64,000 bases of DNA from Crotophaga sulcirostris. Lineage: Eukaryota > Chordata > Aves > Cuculiformes > Crotophagidae. The position numbers and the translations under genes are program-made. This document shows, piece by piece, positions 1-40,008 of this stretch. Within the stretch, counting starts at the first letter, position 1. Each line of letters opens with the position of its first letter. The stretch spans positions 4,174,787 through 4,238,786 of the forward strand of contig VYZB01000030.1 of assembly GCA_013397455.1 (NCBI GenBank). Reading direction: 5' to 3'. The notes under the pieces were generated by a model. That model saw nothing but the letters and a program-made list of their open reading frames with translations. It made no database searches and had not been told where the DNA came from.

Positions 1-1304
1 CCAGCCCAGGTCTGGCTTCATTCGGACTCTGAGCACGTTGCTGGTAGAGCAATCCCCCACAGAGCTCATTACTGGAGAGCCGATCTTCATCCAGCCCTTC
101 CATAGCAGTGCCAGCCCAATGCTAATTCCCACCTGCCAGAGCCGGCCGACTTGGCTCCCTCCCTGCGGGATGCAGGTGGGATACTCCAGTAGGGAAGGTG
201 ATACATGGTAGATGGAAGAGGAGCATGGGCCATGGATGCATCCCTATGGATGCAGGGTCTATTAGATTAGTTTCTCCAGCAACAAGAAGGGATGGAGGTC
301 TTGTGATCATGAAGCATCCTGCCATCCGGCTTGGGGTGAATCTGCTTGGTCACACCAGTACCTGGAGCTCACCCTACTGCTGGAAGGACTTTTATCATCT
401 CCTTTCCCCTAGAGATGGGGTGGCAAAGTGCCACCATCTGCTCTCAGTCACCACAGTGCTCTGTTAACCTCTCCCTAAGAGCTTCATTGGCTCTGCTCCA
501 GCATAAGATTTCCTGGAGGAGCCAGCACTGGACACTTTATCATCTTGATATCCGGAGCAATCCATTGACAGGGCTGGGGAGTCTGTGTCATGCTGGTCTG
601 AAGCCACGTTACCATTCTTCTTCACCCTGTGGTTGGAGATGGAGAGAGTCTGAGGACACCATGTCATCAGGACTCTGCCGTGGTCCTGGGGCTCCCAGGA
701 CAACACCAAGTATCTCACTTGGCAGCAGAAACCCCCTAAAAGATTTGCCAGCCCCCTTGATGATGGGGGGGGGGGCATAATTATCACTAACTTCTTGTGA
801 GTAACTGATGATGGATTGATAAAAGTGGGAAGAACAACCCCCAAACAGCCCTGACGGTGATGCCTCTGCACCAGCAGGGATGAAGAATTACCCGGGATGA
901 AGAATTACCCGAGGCTGTAGCTGCTAACTCCATAGTAATTATTGCTCAGCCTTGTTATGTGCCAGGTTTAATGACGGCAGTCGTTAACATTCAATCTTCT
1001 CTCTTCATTCCCAGCAGCCTCCTCCCTGTCCCTTCATCAATACAGCTGGATAATTAGCCTCCGGGGTCTGAAATAGCCTTTTTGGCTGCAAACCAAACTG
1101 GGGGCTTGGTAGGATCAGGCAGCCAGGGGTAAAACCAGGCCCAGACCCTCAATGCAGGGGCAGAGCTTTGTTAAGGGTGGTGGGAGGGTGGGCTGGCCAC
1201 TATTAGCTGCACCAAGTGGGGTTGATGCTCAACTCTGTCTCTGCAAACGCATTTCCCTTCCTCACCCAGTTAACTGCTCTGTTTTGCCTCCCTTTTCCTC
1301 CCAG
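1..1304. other. No gene recognised; flank or upstream intron of CCDC33
   Basis: The first exon I can support starts at 1305 and needs two coding bases from an earlier exon, so CCDC33 must begin further upstream. I looked here for the missing N-terminal half of the C2 domain and did not find an exon with plausible splice sites. The only local oddity is a short direct repeat of a CCGGGATGAAGAATTA-type unit near 885-912. Confidence 0.5.
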
Positions 1305-30575
<29,271 letters not shown>

Positions 30576-30988
30576 TGCTTTTTGTACAATGAAATTGCAG
30601 AGTAAATCAGAGGCGCAGCAAAATGTCAGAGGGTACCGGGGGAGTGCGGCTTCAGTCCCGTGTGTGACCTTTTGGGGGTGACCTGGACCCCCCCAAGAAA
30701 ACAGAGTGGTGCAGCAGCACCCATCCAGCCCCCCCACCTCCCTTGGATTTTACGTGGTGGCAGCAGGGCTGGGATTGCTCTGGTTTATCTCCCCCATGGT
30801 GTAAGCACAGCCTTGAGCAGACTGGAGCGAAGGCAGGGATGCGCCAAGCCAAGGTTGTGGCCATGAAAGCTTCCAAGCTGTCCCCCAAATCATATCTCTG
30901 GGCTGAAGCCTGGCTGGAAGGAGCTGAAAAGCACCTTGGGATGTCCCCCCAGCTGGGATCAGCTGGGTGTCATCCAGAAACGGGCTTC
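30576..30988. other. Convergent 3' flanks of CCDC33 and CYP11A1
   Basis: Only 413 bases separate the two stop codons. No AATAAA for CYP11A1 is visible here on the minus strand, so its 3' UTR either uses a variant signal or runs into CCDC33. Confidence 0.6.
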
Positions 30989-31111
30989 TCAGTCCTGGGA
31001 CTCGAGTGGCCGTAAGGTCAGGTAGATGGGTTTGTCTGGGATCAGAATGAGATCAAACTTGGTCCCTACTTCCACTGCTCTCATGGTTTCGATCTTGAAG
31101 TTCTCCAGGAT
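30989..31111 (-). CDS. CYP11A1: CYP11A1 exon 9 (terminal)
   Basis: Acceptor CCTCCATCCTAG. It encodes [20 protein letters not shown] and ends [10 protein letters not shown] with TGA at 30989-30991. Confidence 0.97.
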   Translation of the reverse strand: MLENFKIETMRAVEVGTKFDLILIPDKPIYLTLRPLESQD

Positions 31112-34100
31112 CTAGGATGGAGGAGAAAAAAGCAGATAGGACATACCAGAGGTACCAACACCCACGAGCCACCTCCCTGGTCCCTTCCAGCGCCCAGCCC
31201 TCGGTGTCCCCAGCAGCAGGATGCTCACGTGCATGAGGAAGAGCTGCATCTCCAGCTCGGCGATGCGGCGCCCCAGGCACTGCCGGGGTCCAAAGCCGAA
31301 CCCCAGCCCCTTGAAGTGCTTGGGGCCGTCGGCCAGCCAGCGCTGGGGACTGAACTGCTCCGGCTTGGGGAACACCTCGGCGTCCCGACCCATGGCATAG
31401 AGACCGACCTGCACCAGCGTCTGTGGGGAAGGATCAGTCCAATGGGTCTGGGCTCCCCACAGGGCTTCACCAGCACTCGGGGTGCAGGGAGGGGGTGCAG
31501 GGCTGGGAACCAGCCCCATAAGAGCCCCACGGCTGCTTCCCCCATGTCACCCACTCATGCTCCAGGTCGCACCTCTGCGCGGAGTAGAGTGGGGTGAGGC
31601 GGGACCTGGTGGCCATGCTCACCTTGGGGGGGATACGGTAGTCCTGGAGGATGACCTCTTGCATGGTGTACCTCTGCAGGGTCACTGCCACGGGGTGCAG
31701 CCTAGGGGACAGACAGTTCCCACTCACATGATTTTGGGGACAGCCTGGTCTGGTTGTGTCCCACCTCAGCCAGTGATTTGGGGAGGGAAGGGGCTGGGGG
31801 TGTTTTTCAGCAGAGATTCCTCCTTACCTGAGCGTCTCCTTGATGGCGGCTTTGAGCAACCGGATGGTTTTTAGCATCTTCACCCTGTCCCCCGCTGCCT
31901 CCCGTTTGGCGGCCAGGACCTCTGCCCGTAGTTGCTCCTGTACCCCCGGGGACCGTGCCAGCTCAAACATGGCCCACTGCAGCGTCATGGAGGTCTGGAG
32001 CAAGGCAGGAGAGCAAGGCTCAACACCAGCCAGGACCTTCTCCCTGCCCAGCAACCCTGCCCACTCCTTACAGTGTCCACTCCGCCCGCCATCATCTCAG
32101 TGACGCTGGCCTTGATGTCATCCAAGGGCAACTTGTCCTGCATGATGAGGCTGCAAAGGATGCCCATGTACTCCTTGGTGCTCTTGCGCTGCAGTCGCAG
32201 GTCCCGGTAGACATTTTGTATGCACTTATCCGCTGAGGAGACACAGAGATACGACATGGCCTTCTTTCCCCAGGGCCATGGTGGAGGAGGAAGGCACTAG
32301 ATGTGGCATCTTAGGAAACTGCCTCCCCATGCCAGTGGTTTTTTCATGGGAGTTGCTCCTGCAGTAGCTTGGGGCTGTGGTCCCTACTGTGGGACCCAGC
32401 AGTCGCTGGGTGGGCATAGAGGGTGAGGGACACCCTGCAGGAGAACTGTCCCAGGTGACGAAACTCCCTAGGCTCACAAACCCTTCTGAGAGAGTATCTC
32501 CCCTTGACATGATGCCCACCATCACTCCTGAATGGTTCCCCACTGCTCCATCCCACAAGATTCAGATGTGGAAAGCCTTCTTGGCCTTGGTGTCCCTGTG
32601 CTGGGTGATTGGACCCAGGAAAAACTATCCATGCTGGTGAGATGAGGCTGCATTACAAAGCCAAGTCCTCAAAAGGAGGAGTGCTCACCCTGGGTGAAGA
32701 TGGCATCCCAGGCCTGGACATGGTCCCGCCACATCTTGGCATTGAGGTGGCGGAGGAGGGTGGGTGGAACGTAGAGCATAGGTGAGGTGGTGTGGAACAT
32801 CAGGGACACAGCATCGATGAAGCACTGAGCCTCAGGATCCACGAAGTCCTGCAGCAGCCCCAGCCGCTCCCCGTATAACACGTGGCACACAGCTGCAAGC
32901 ACAGCATCCGTTAGGTGACCTGGCTAGGGGCACCCTGTCCTCATCCCCTCCATCCTCTCATGGCCAACTCCAACCTTTCCATGACCATGGGGACCTGGCT
33001 TGGCCTGCTCGCTCCAAGCATCATGGGGCCATGGAAGCATCCCTTGTTGGGTAGAGTTGTCTACCAGTTGAAGACCAGTAAACAATGAAACACAGTTTAC
33101 TCAACAGTGTTGAGTTGTTCTCTACTTGTCTGGAGAGAGAACATCCCTCAAGACCCTCCAGATCGGGGAAGGAGATTATTTGTCTATCTCTGAAGATGAA
33201 GTTGGGGGAAATGTGGTGTGTTGTCCATCTTAGGCACCTTGCCAAGGGATGTTTCAGGGAGGGACAGGTCTCACAGACTCAGACCCGACACTCACACTCC
33301 AGGGCGAAGCGGAATAGCTCATGGGTGAAGTCAGCAGTCCAGCACTCCCGACCGCTCTTCCCCACCTGGGCTCGTGCCCGCCGGATGAAGTCCTCGCCCA
33401 CCTCACTCAGCAGGGGCACAAAACCCTCCACTGCCTGCGGCGACAGCACCTCCTTGTTCAGCATCAGGCGGTCCGAGCGCCAGGCCTCTCCTGTCCTGCA
33501 GGACACCAAAGTGTTAGAATCATCACCCCAATAATCCCCCTAGGAGATGGCACCACTCAAAGCACAGGACCAGCTGATGTCCGCATCACCCTCCTGATGC
33601 TCCAGCTCCTCACCACCCCATCTGCCAGGGCTTTTGCAATAGGACCTGGGAGCCCCATTTTGAGGGGAACATCCCTGCCCCCCAACTCACTTGAGGAGCA
33701 CGCCGTAGGGTTTGTTGCGGTAGTCACGGTAAGCCACCCAGGGGGGCACACTGAATCGCTCCGGTAGTGTCCCCTCTGCCTGGAAGAGGGTGGCAGCATC
33801 CCGGGGGCTGATGATGTTCACGCTCTCGTAGACACCAAGCTTCTCCCTGCCGGGACATGGAGCAGGGTCAGCCCTGCACCATGACCACACACCCACACTC
33901 CCCCTGCAGCCCCTCATCTCCTCACATAAACCACCCTTCCCTTAGCACCCCCAGATCGACCACACACACCCCAAAAGTCATAGAATCACGTAATCATAAC
34001 ATAGTTTGGGTTGGAAAGGACATCAAAGCCCATCCAGTTCCAAACCCCCTGCCATGGGCAGGGACACCTCCCACTGGATCAGGGGGCTCAAACCCCATCC

Positions 34101-34866
34101 AGCCTGGCCTTGAACACCTCCAGGGATGGGACAGCCACCACTTCTCTGACAACCTTGGCCAGGGCCTCCCCACCCTCATCGTTAAGAATTCCTTCCTAAT
34201 GTCTAATCTAAATCTTCCCCCTTCCAATGTAAAGCAAACACAGTGGCTTAGCACCAGGATCAGGCCCCCAGACACAGTGGGAGGTGCGGGAGCAGAGATT
34301 GCCTCTTTTCCCCAACTGCCTGGGGACCCAGCACCAGATCCCATGAAGATCATGGGGGGCAGAGCCCCTTTCCACCCCTGCCAGCCCCTCCCTCCCACAT
34401 CCAACATCCCCAAGTACAAGTGTGTCTCCCCTCTTGCCCCTCACCGTGGCATTGAGCCTGGTCAAGATAAACAGCTCCAGCAGCTCAGCCGTCTATTTAC
34501 CCCTCTCTTACCTGGAGCATGGCTGGGAAAAGAAGCAGCAGCTTGGACTGGAAAAGCTGCCAGAGCTGGGGAGCAGACGGAATGTCGAGACCAGATGCTG
34601 CCTCACCTGTAAATGGGCCCGAACTGCTGGAACTTGCGAGCCATGATGTGATGGACGTTGTGAAAGCCACCCTCCTGCCAGAAGCGGTAGAGGTTGAGCC
34701 AACCGGTTCTCCAGTCACCGGGCATCTGGTTAAAGGGGCGAGGAGTTGCTGGGATGGGGGGAGCATGCAGTGGGGCAGCAGCCCCCTGAATCCAGCGGCA
34801 TCCCCTGGCTCGGGTGAGGGGACAACCCCACAGGGTGCCTGGTTTGGGTGCAGCGCGGGCGAGCAT
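30989..34866 (-). CDS. CYP11A1: CYP11A1, cholesterol side-chain cleavage enzyme (complete)
   Basis: Nine coding exons on the minus strand: 34866-34607, 33846-33691, 33495-33296, 32892-32689, 32232-32072, 31994-31828, 31701-31623, 31420-31229 and 31111-30989. All have GT/AG boundaries and the frame closes to 513 residues, the usual family length. The enzyme (P450scc) converts cholesterol to pregnenolone in the inner mitochondrial membrane using adrenodoxin, the first and rate-limiting step of steroid hormone synthesis. An Arg/Ala-rich mitochondrial presequence precedes [10 protein letters not shown]. The I-helix reads AGGVDTTSMTLQW near residue 322, the ExxR motif is ETLR at 380-383, and the haem motif [12 protein letters not shown] places the ligand Cys at about residue 457. 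Nothing essential is missing. The neighbours match human 15q24. The start is the only Met that gives the presequence. Confidence 0.97.
31229..31420 (-). CDS. CYP11A1: CYP11A1 exon 8 (haem-binding)
   Basis: Phase 0-0, acceptor CCTTCCCCACAG, donor CAC/GTGAGC. It encodes [20 protein letters not shown] and the haem loop [15 protein letters not shown]; the ligand Cys codon is 31277-31279. Confidence 0.98.
31623..31701 (-). CDS. CYP11A1: CYP11A1 exon 7
   Basis: Acceptor GTCCCCTAG, donor AAG/GTGAGC. It encodes [20 protein letters not shown] and YRIPPK. Confidence 0.97.
31828..31994 (-). CDS. CYP11A1: CYP11A1 exon 6
   Basis: Acceptor CCTTGCTCCAG, donor CTCAG/GTAAGG. It encodes [20 protein letters not shown] and ends in the ExxR Arg (KETLR) split by the intron. 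Confidence 0.97.
32072..32232 (-). CDS. CYP11A1: CYP11A1 exon 5
   Basis: Acceptor TGTGTCTCCTCAG, donor ACT/GTAAGG. It ends within the I-helix at [11 protein letters not shown]. Confidence 0.97.
32689..32892 (-). CDS. CYP11A1: CYP11A1 exon 4
   Basis: Acceptor GTGCTTGCAG, donor CAGG/GTGAGC. It encodes [13 protein letters not shown] and [20 protein letters not shown], the F-G region lining the membrane and substrate entry. Confidence 0.96.
33296..33495 (-). CDS. CYP11A1: CYP11A1 exon 3
   Basis: Acceptor GTGTCCTGCAG, donor GAGT/GTGAGT. It encodes [20 protein letters not shown], the conserved C-helix region with the Trp/Arg that contact haem propionates in this family. Confidence 0.96.
33691..33846 (-). 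CDS. CYP11A1: CYP11A1 exon 2
   Basis: Acceptor TGTCCCGGCAG, donor CTCAA/GTGAGT. It encodes [20 protein letters not shown] and ends at [11 protein letters not shown]. Confidence 0.96.
33978..34233 (-). mobile_element. CR1 LINE 3' fragment in CYP11A1 intron 1
   Basis: Opens with CATAGAATCACGTAATCATA and the standard CR1 3' body, same orientation as CYP11A1. Its end lies about 130 bases upstream of exon 2. Confidence 0.92.
34607..34866 (-). CDS. CYP11A1: CYP11A1 exon 1
   Basis: Contains the start codon at 34866, the mitochondrial presequence and the first membrane-proximal helix ([20 protein letters not shown]). Donor ACAG/GTGAGG, ending after codon base 2. Confidence 0.95.
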
Positions 34867-34900
34867 GGGAGCAGGCAGCGGGCGGTGAGGGTGGCCTCGC

Positions 34901-34960
34901 TCTTATCCCCCTCAGCCGCTGCTCAAGGAGAGATGCGCTCGCCCGCCTCCCAGTGAGTCA
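34901..34960 (-). promoter_or_regulatory. CYP11A1: CYP11A1 proximal promoter (candidate)
   Basis: Reading on the minus strand toward the gene: an AP-1 site TGACTCA (34954-34960), a GC box GGGAGGCGGGC (34941-34951), an SF-1-like half site seen as CAAGGA on the plus strand (34924-34929), and GGGATAAGA (34901-34909), which could act as a TATA-like or GATA site. SF-1, Sp1 and AP-1 control CYP11A1 in mammals; assigning them here is inference. A TATA role would leave a very short 5' UTR. Confidence 0.45.
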
Positions 34961-34994
34961 CGGCCGCCCCAGGGACGGGGAATGAGCACAGGGC

Positions 34995-35545
34995 GTTTTG
35001 CCCCAGCACCAAGGTGGGGAAGGCAAGAGGCTTTGCCAAGCATCCTTCTCTCCCAGCCTTGACATAGCAGGGTTTGCCAGGTGATGCCCACATCTCAAGT
35101 GACAAGGGGTGATGCTGGCAGGTGGCCTGTACCACCCCAATAAAAGCAGGTGCTGCCGCTGCAAGTGCTGAAAATTAAACCCCACTGACACTGGAGAAGG
35201 CAAGAGGTTTGCCAAGCATCCTCTTCTTCCAGCATTGACATAGCAGGGCTTGACAGATGATGCCCAGGTCTCAAGTGACAAGGGGTGACACTGACAGGTG
35301 GCCTGTGCCACCCCAATAAGAACAGGTGCTGCTGCAAGCACTGAAAGCGAAAGCCCTGCTGACATTGGGGAAAGCAAGAGGGTTTGCCAAGCATGCTCCT
35401 CTCCCAGCCTTGCTGTAGTGGGGTTTGCCAGGTGATGCCCAGGTCTCAAGTGACAAGGGGTGATACTGGCAGATGGTCTGGGCCATCCCAATAAAAGCAG
35501 GTGCTGCTGCAAGTGCTGGAAATTAAAACCCTGCTGCCAAGAGGA
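34995..35545. repeat. Three-copy ~176-bp tandem repeat upstream of CYP11A1
   Basis: Copies start near 35022, 35199 and 35373 with GCAAGAGG-TTTGCCAAGCAT, giving periods of about 177 and 174. Every unit contains CTCAAGTGACAAGGGGTGA and CCAATAAAAGCAGGTGCTG or a close variant. The repetitive minus-strand frame across it is not a gene. Confidence 0.9.
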
Positions 35546-38500
35546 GAAAGGTTTTATCTGCAGGATAAATGGTAGAAATGATCTAGGGGACAAAATAGTG
35601 TGCGTTAGGCTCAAGTCTGGTGGGTCGCTGCGAGAGGGGTCAGTCTTGGGGTTGCCTGGTCACCACCACGAGTGTCTGATGTCCATCCTCCCCGGGGAGG
35701 GGGTGCTGCAGCCACGGGTCCCCCCCTTCCCAGGCTCTCCCACCCCAGACCACTGGCTGTCAGAACACCAAAAACCCCCATTGCCAGGAGGGAAAGGTTT
35801 TTGGGTGTCAGAGTGCAGAAACAAAGGCTCCCACCCCTGAGCATGGTGGCAAACACTTTTCCTTGTCCCCAAGCCCAGTAACAACCACTCATGACTAGTT
35901 AGTAGCGGGGTGTGGGGGACATAATGGGGAGGAGGTCACTGAGAGTCTCGGGGCCTTTCTGGGGCACCCTGTTAAGGTTACCCTGGGGCTGGCCTTCAGG
36001 ATCCCTGGGAGGTCCCTGGGGTTGGCCTTGAGCATCCCTTGGGGGTGTCTGGTGTGTCCCTGGAGGAGCGGAGCGGAATTCCAGGCAGGTCCCTGGACTT
36101 TCCTTGGGGTGACCTGAGGGTCGCTGGGAGACAACATCCCACGGTCTGAAAAACCTGGAGGAAGAGCCCAAGGAGCTCTGCTGGGCTTATTCTGGTTTTA
36201 AACCAGCTTTGTGTAGAATGTGAGGCGGGAGGAGGCAGCGGGGGATGTGACGGGGATGCTGAGCCGGGCTCGCGGCGGCTGCCGGAGCGACAACGGGCAC
36301 CGGGGGGCGCGTCCGCCCCGCCTGATGCCACCGGCCCGGCCTCTGTCCCTGGGGGCGCTGTTCTCTCCGTATTCGTGGTCCATGTCCCCTCCATCCCCAT
36401 GCTCCCTGTCCCCTCCATCCCCTTGTTCCCTGTTCCTTCTGTCCCCATGTTCCCTGTCCCCTCTGTCCCCATGGTCCCTGTCCCCTCCACCCCCACAGCC
36501 CCTGTCCCCCCCATTCCCATGCTCCCTGTCCCCCCCATCCCCATGTTCCCTGTCCCCCCCAAGGCACCTGTTCTGTCCCTTTCCTAGGCAAGGAGTCTCT
36601 CCCCTCCATCCCCATGGTTCCTACCCCCTCTTGTCCCAGCCACCACTGTCTGTATGAAGATGCCCACCCTGGGTGAACGCCCACTGGACCAGCCCCACAC
36701 CCTGGGGACATGGTGGCATAGTGCCACCCTACTGCCACCACTACACAGGCACTGTCCTTGGTGGGACCTGTTGCCTCCCCTACAGCCATGGGAACGGGGC
36801 CCATCTGGAGCACTTTGCCCACCTCTGTGCTCATGGAGGGGTGCACAGCTGCAAGGTTGGCCTCCAGCCCCCAGAGGGGGCAGCCACTCATCACACTCAG
36901 TGTCACCTCTGCACCCCTTTTTTCCACCATCTCCCCCAAGCGTGGGGAGGCAGCTCATGGGCTCCATCACCCCACATCTCCAGGGGGGCCCACTCACGTC
37001 CTCCGCAGGGGCTCTGCCCTCCTCTCTCCACACCCCCCAACACCAGAGCTCTCCAGATTTTCAAGACATCCCCCAGCGGCATTGCCACCCCTGTAGCAAG
37101 AGGGAAATGTGGTGGTTTCAGCACCCCTCTATCAGCCCCCAAGCACACTGCTCACAGAGGAAACCGCTGGCTGCTGTGGTGGGTGCAGGAACCCGCACAT
37201 TTCGGGGGGCCTCTGGTGGAAACTTGGGGGGGCAGGAAATGGGCCGGGGAGGTGCGCAGAACCCCTCAGTATCACTCTCACCCCAGCCAGCAGAAATCGC
37301 AGTGGGGGTGGCACTCGGCTGGATTCCTCCGTGCTGAGCCACGCGGGTGGCACGTGGATGGGAGGGGGCGTCCCAGCACCCACGGTCCCCGCATGACTCA
37401 GGCAGCTCCTGTGCTATTTTGGATGAGCTGAAACAGAGACTCGCTCCGTTCCCTGTTGGCCTTCTCCCCAGGCCACCCACGCTGGGGCTGAAGTGGGTCC
37501 TTCCGATGGAGTTTCTGAGAAGTGGCACCTGTGGACGTCACACTCTTGCTTTCCACCTATGGGGCTTTCCTGGTGTATGTCACCTCCAGAATGAGTGATG
37601 TGATGAACTACTGGCCGCTTCACACCTTCCTCCAGTAAATCACACCTCGAGAGGCTGCTGAGAAGCCCTCTGTGACTCCATGCTGCCTGTCCCCTCCCAG
37701 GGCACAGGCTTTGTTACCCTCCTGCTCCATGCTCCCTGTCCCATGGTCCCTGCTTTCTGCTCCGTGACACAAAACCCCACTGAGCCAGCACTGCAGTCCC
37801 AGCCCCAACAAAACACCAGCCTCCCTGGAAAATCCCCATCCTTCACCGTATCCCTCGGGCACCAGGAGCTGGGAATGCCACAACAGCAGTGATTTAGCAG
37901 AGGGAAGGTATTTTTGTGGAGCAGCTTGCCCTTTTGACATCGCTGCAGGTCTCTTCCCACCCTCAAGCCAATGGGAACCAGACAGGGTGGAGCTGACTTC
38001 AGCCAGGGTGATGCTGGCAGCAGAGCTGGTTGGGGACAGGGAGAATAAAGTACTGCATCCCATAACTGGGATGGAGACAGGAGCAGAGCAGGGGTGAAAC
38101 CAGTGGCTGGAGAAAGGGCATGGAGCTGACTGTCTTGCTTTCATAACTTGAAAGTACAGCCTGCATCCATATGTGGACCCACACTGCTCAGCTCCCTGCC
38201 CATCGTACTTTTCCCCTGGGGAAGGATGGTGCTTTTCGTTTGTTTTCCAACAGAATCTTCTCACTTCTGCAGTGATTTCATCCTGGGGTCTTCCCTGCTC
38301 TCTGCGTGACCAAATTCATTCATTGCAAGCTTTCAGCTCCTGCCCACGAGCAGGTGCCTGGTAAAATTTCAGTAGTAAAACTCCTGCCCAGAAACCCCCT
38401 GTGATTCAGTTTGTGGCTGGAGGGGAAACAACTCATTTTCATAATATTAGGTTGAAAAAGAGAGAACTTGCAGTTGCAAAGGGACCATAGCCATGAGCAA

Positions 38501-39117
38501 GCATTTCTTGCCAGAGAACGTCCCCAGGGAGCACAGAGGATGGGGCAACTTGGTGTGTGTTGGGCAGCATCCCTGAGGGGCTGAGCACCTGATGCTTGAG
38601 GAGCAGGAGGATGGACCCAGCAAGGAGAAGTTTTAATCTGAAACAGGGTTAATTCTAACTTAGTTTTATTATCCTGCTCTATTAAACTGGATCACCGCTT
38701 ACTAATTTATTGAATGCAGTCCCAGACCTAAGAACTGCTGGGCTGCTGCCTGGGTTTTGAGCTCTCTATCAAGTTGGAATGGGGCATTTCACCCTGATGG
38801 GACACGTCCTTTGGATGCAACTGATTCCAGGGGATCTGAGAGTGGAAATTCATGGCTGAAGGGGAAAAACTTTTGCATATATATCTTCAGGAAGGAGGAA
38901 CATGGCCACATGGGAGGAAGGCACGCTTGTTTATCGTGAGTTTAACTTCCTCTGGCATCTCCTGGGTCAGCTCATTTCTAGTAAGTGGCTGGATTTCCCA
39001 CTTGCATTGCTCACCACAGCTGGCCCCGATCTGACTCGGTGGTGTAACATTGCCCATGCTGCATCCCCCATGCTCCAGAATGGACCATGGGCAAAAGGAG
39101 CCCAGGGATGCTGGGGT
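35546..39117. other. Intergenic, no gene recognised
   Basis: Apart from the minisatellite at 36380 I see only open frames without family resemblance or splice support. Confidence 0.5.
36380..36563. repeat. 30-bp C-rich minisatellite
   Basis: Units close to CCCATGTTCCCTGTCCCCTC plus a variable ten bases, about six copies. The minus strand is G-rich (GGGGACAGGGAACATGGGGA) with quadruplex potential. It lies about 1.5 kb upstream of the CYP11A1 start. Confidence 0.85.
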
Positions 39118-40008
39118 TGGGGCACCCTCAGCAAGTTTGTCAATGACACCAAGCTGTGTGGTGTGGTTGACACAATGCAGGGAAGGGATGGCATCCAGAC
39201 AAAAATGGACAGGCTGCAGAGGTGAGACCATCCAAACCTCATGGAGTTCAACAAGGCCAAATGCAAGGTCCTGTATCTGGGTCAGGGCAATCCAAGCACA
39301 AATACCGACTGGGCAGAGAGTGGACTGGGAGCAGCCCTGAAGAAAAGGACTTGGGGTGCTGGCAGGTGAGAAGGGCAACATGAGTCGGCAACCGGTGCTC
39401 GGAGCCCAGAAAGCCAAACCATGTCCTGGGCTGCACTCAAAGCAGTGGGGCCAGCAGGGAGAGGGAGGGTCTGCTCCGCTCTCATGGGTCCTCACCTGGA
39501 GCCCTGTGTCCAGTTCTGGAGTCCTCAGCACAGGAAGGACCTGGAACTGTTGGAGTGAGTCCAGAGGAGGCCACGGAGATGATCCGAGGCCTGAAGCACC
39601 TCCTGCATGAGGACAGGCTGAGAAAGTTGGGATTATTCAACTGAAGAAGAGAAGGCTCTGGGGAGACCTTAGGGCAGCCTCCAAGTACTGAAAGGGGCTC
39701 CAGGAAAGCTGGGAAGGGGCTCTTGATCAGGGAGTGCAGGTGTAGGACGAGGGGGAATGGTTTTCAGCTGAAAGAGGGGACACTGAGATGAGATCTTGGG
39801 AAGAAATGTTTTGCTGTGAGGGTGCGGAGGCCCTGGCCCAGGTTGCCCAGAGAAGTGGTGGCTGCCCCATCCCTGGAGGTGTTCAAGGCCAGGTTGATTG
39901 GGGCTTTGAGCCCCCTGATCCAGTGGGAGGTGTCCCTGCCCATGGCAGAGAGGTGAAACTGGATGGTCTTTGAGGTCCCTTCCAATCCAAACCATTGGGT
40001 TGATGATT
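39118..40008 (+). mobile_element. CR1 LINE 3' fragment (about 0.9 kb)
   Basis: It includes the part coding for the ORF2 end region (GGGCACCCTCAGCAAGTTTG onward) and the standard 3' tail, so it reaches further 5' than most copies here. The terminal repeat is degraded. Confidence 0.9.

Noticed and set aside
34958..35614. 218-codon minus-strand ORF upstream of CYP11A1
   Set aside because: It is created by the three-copy 176-bp repeat and has internally repeated, unrecognised sequence with no splice support.
36187..36939. 250-codon minus-strand ORF and overlapping plus-strand ORFs at 36.2-37.4 kb
   Set aside because: Driven by the 30-bp minisatellite and high GC content; Gly/Met or Pro/Ser repeats without domain resemblance.
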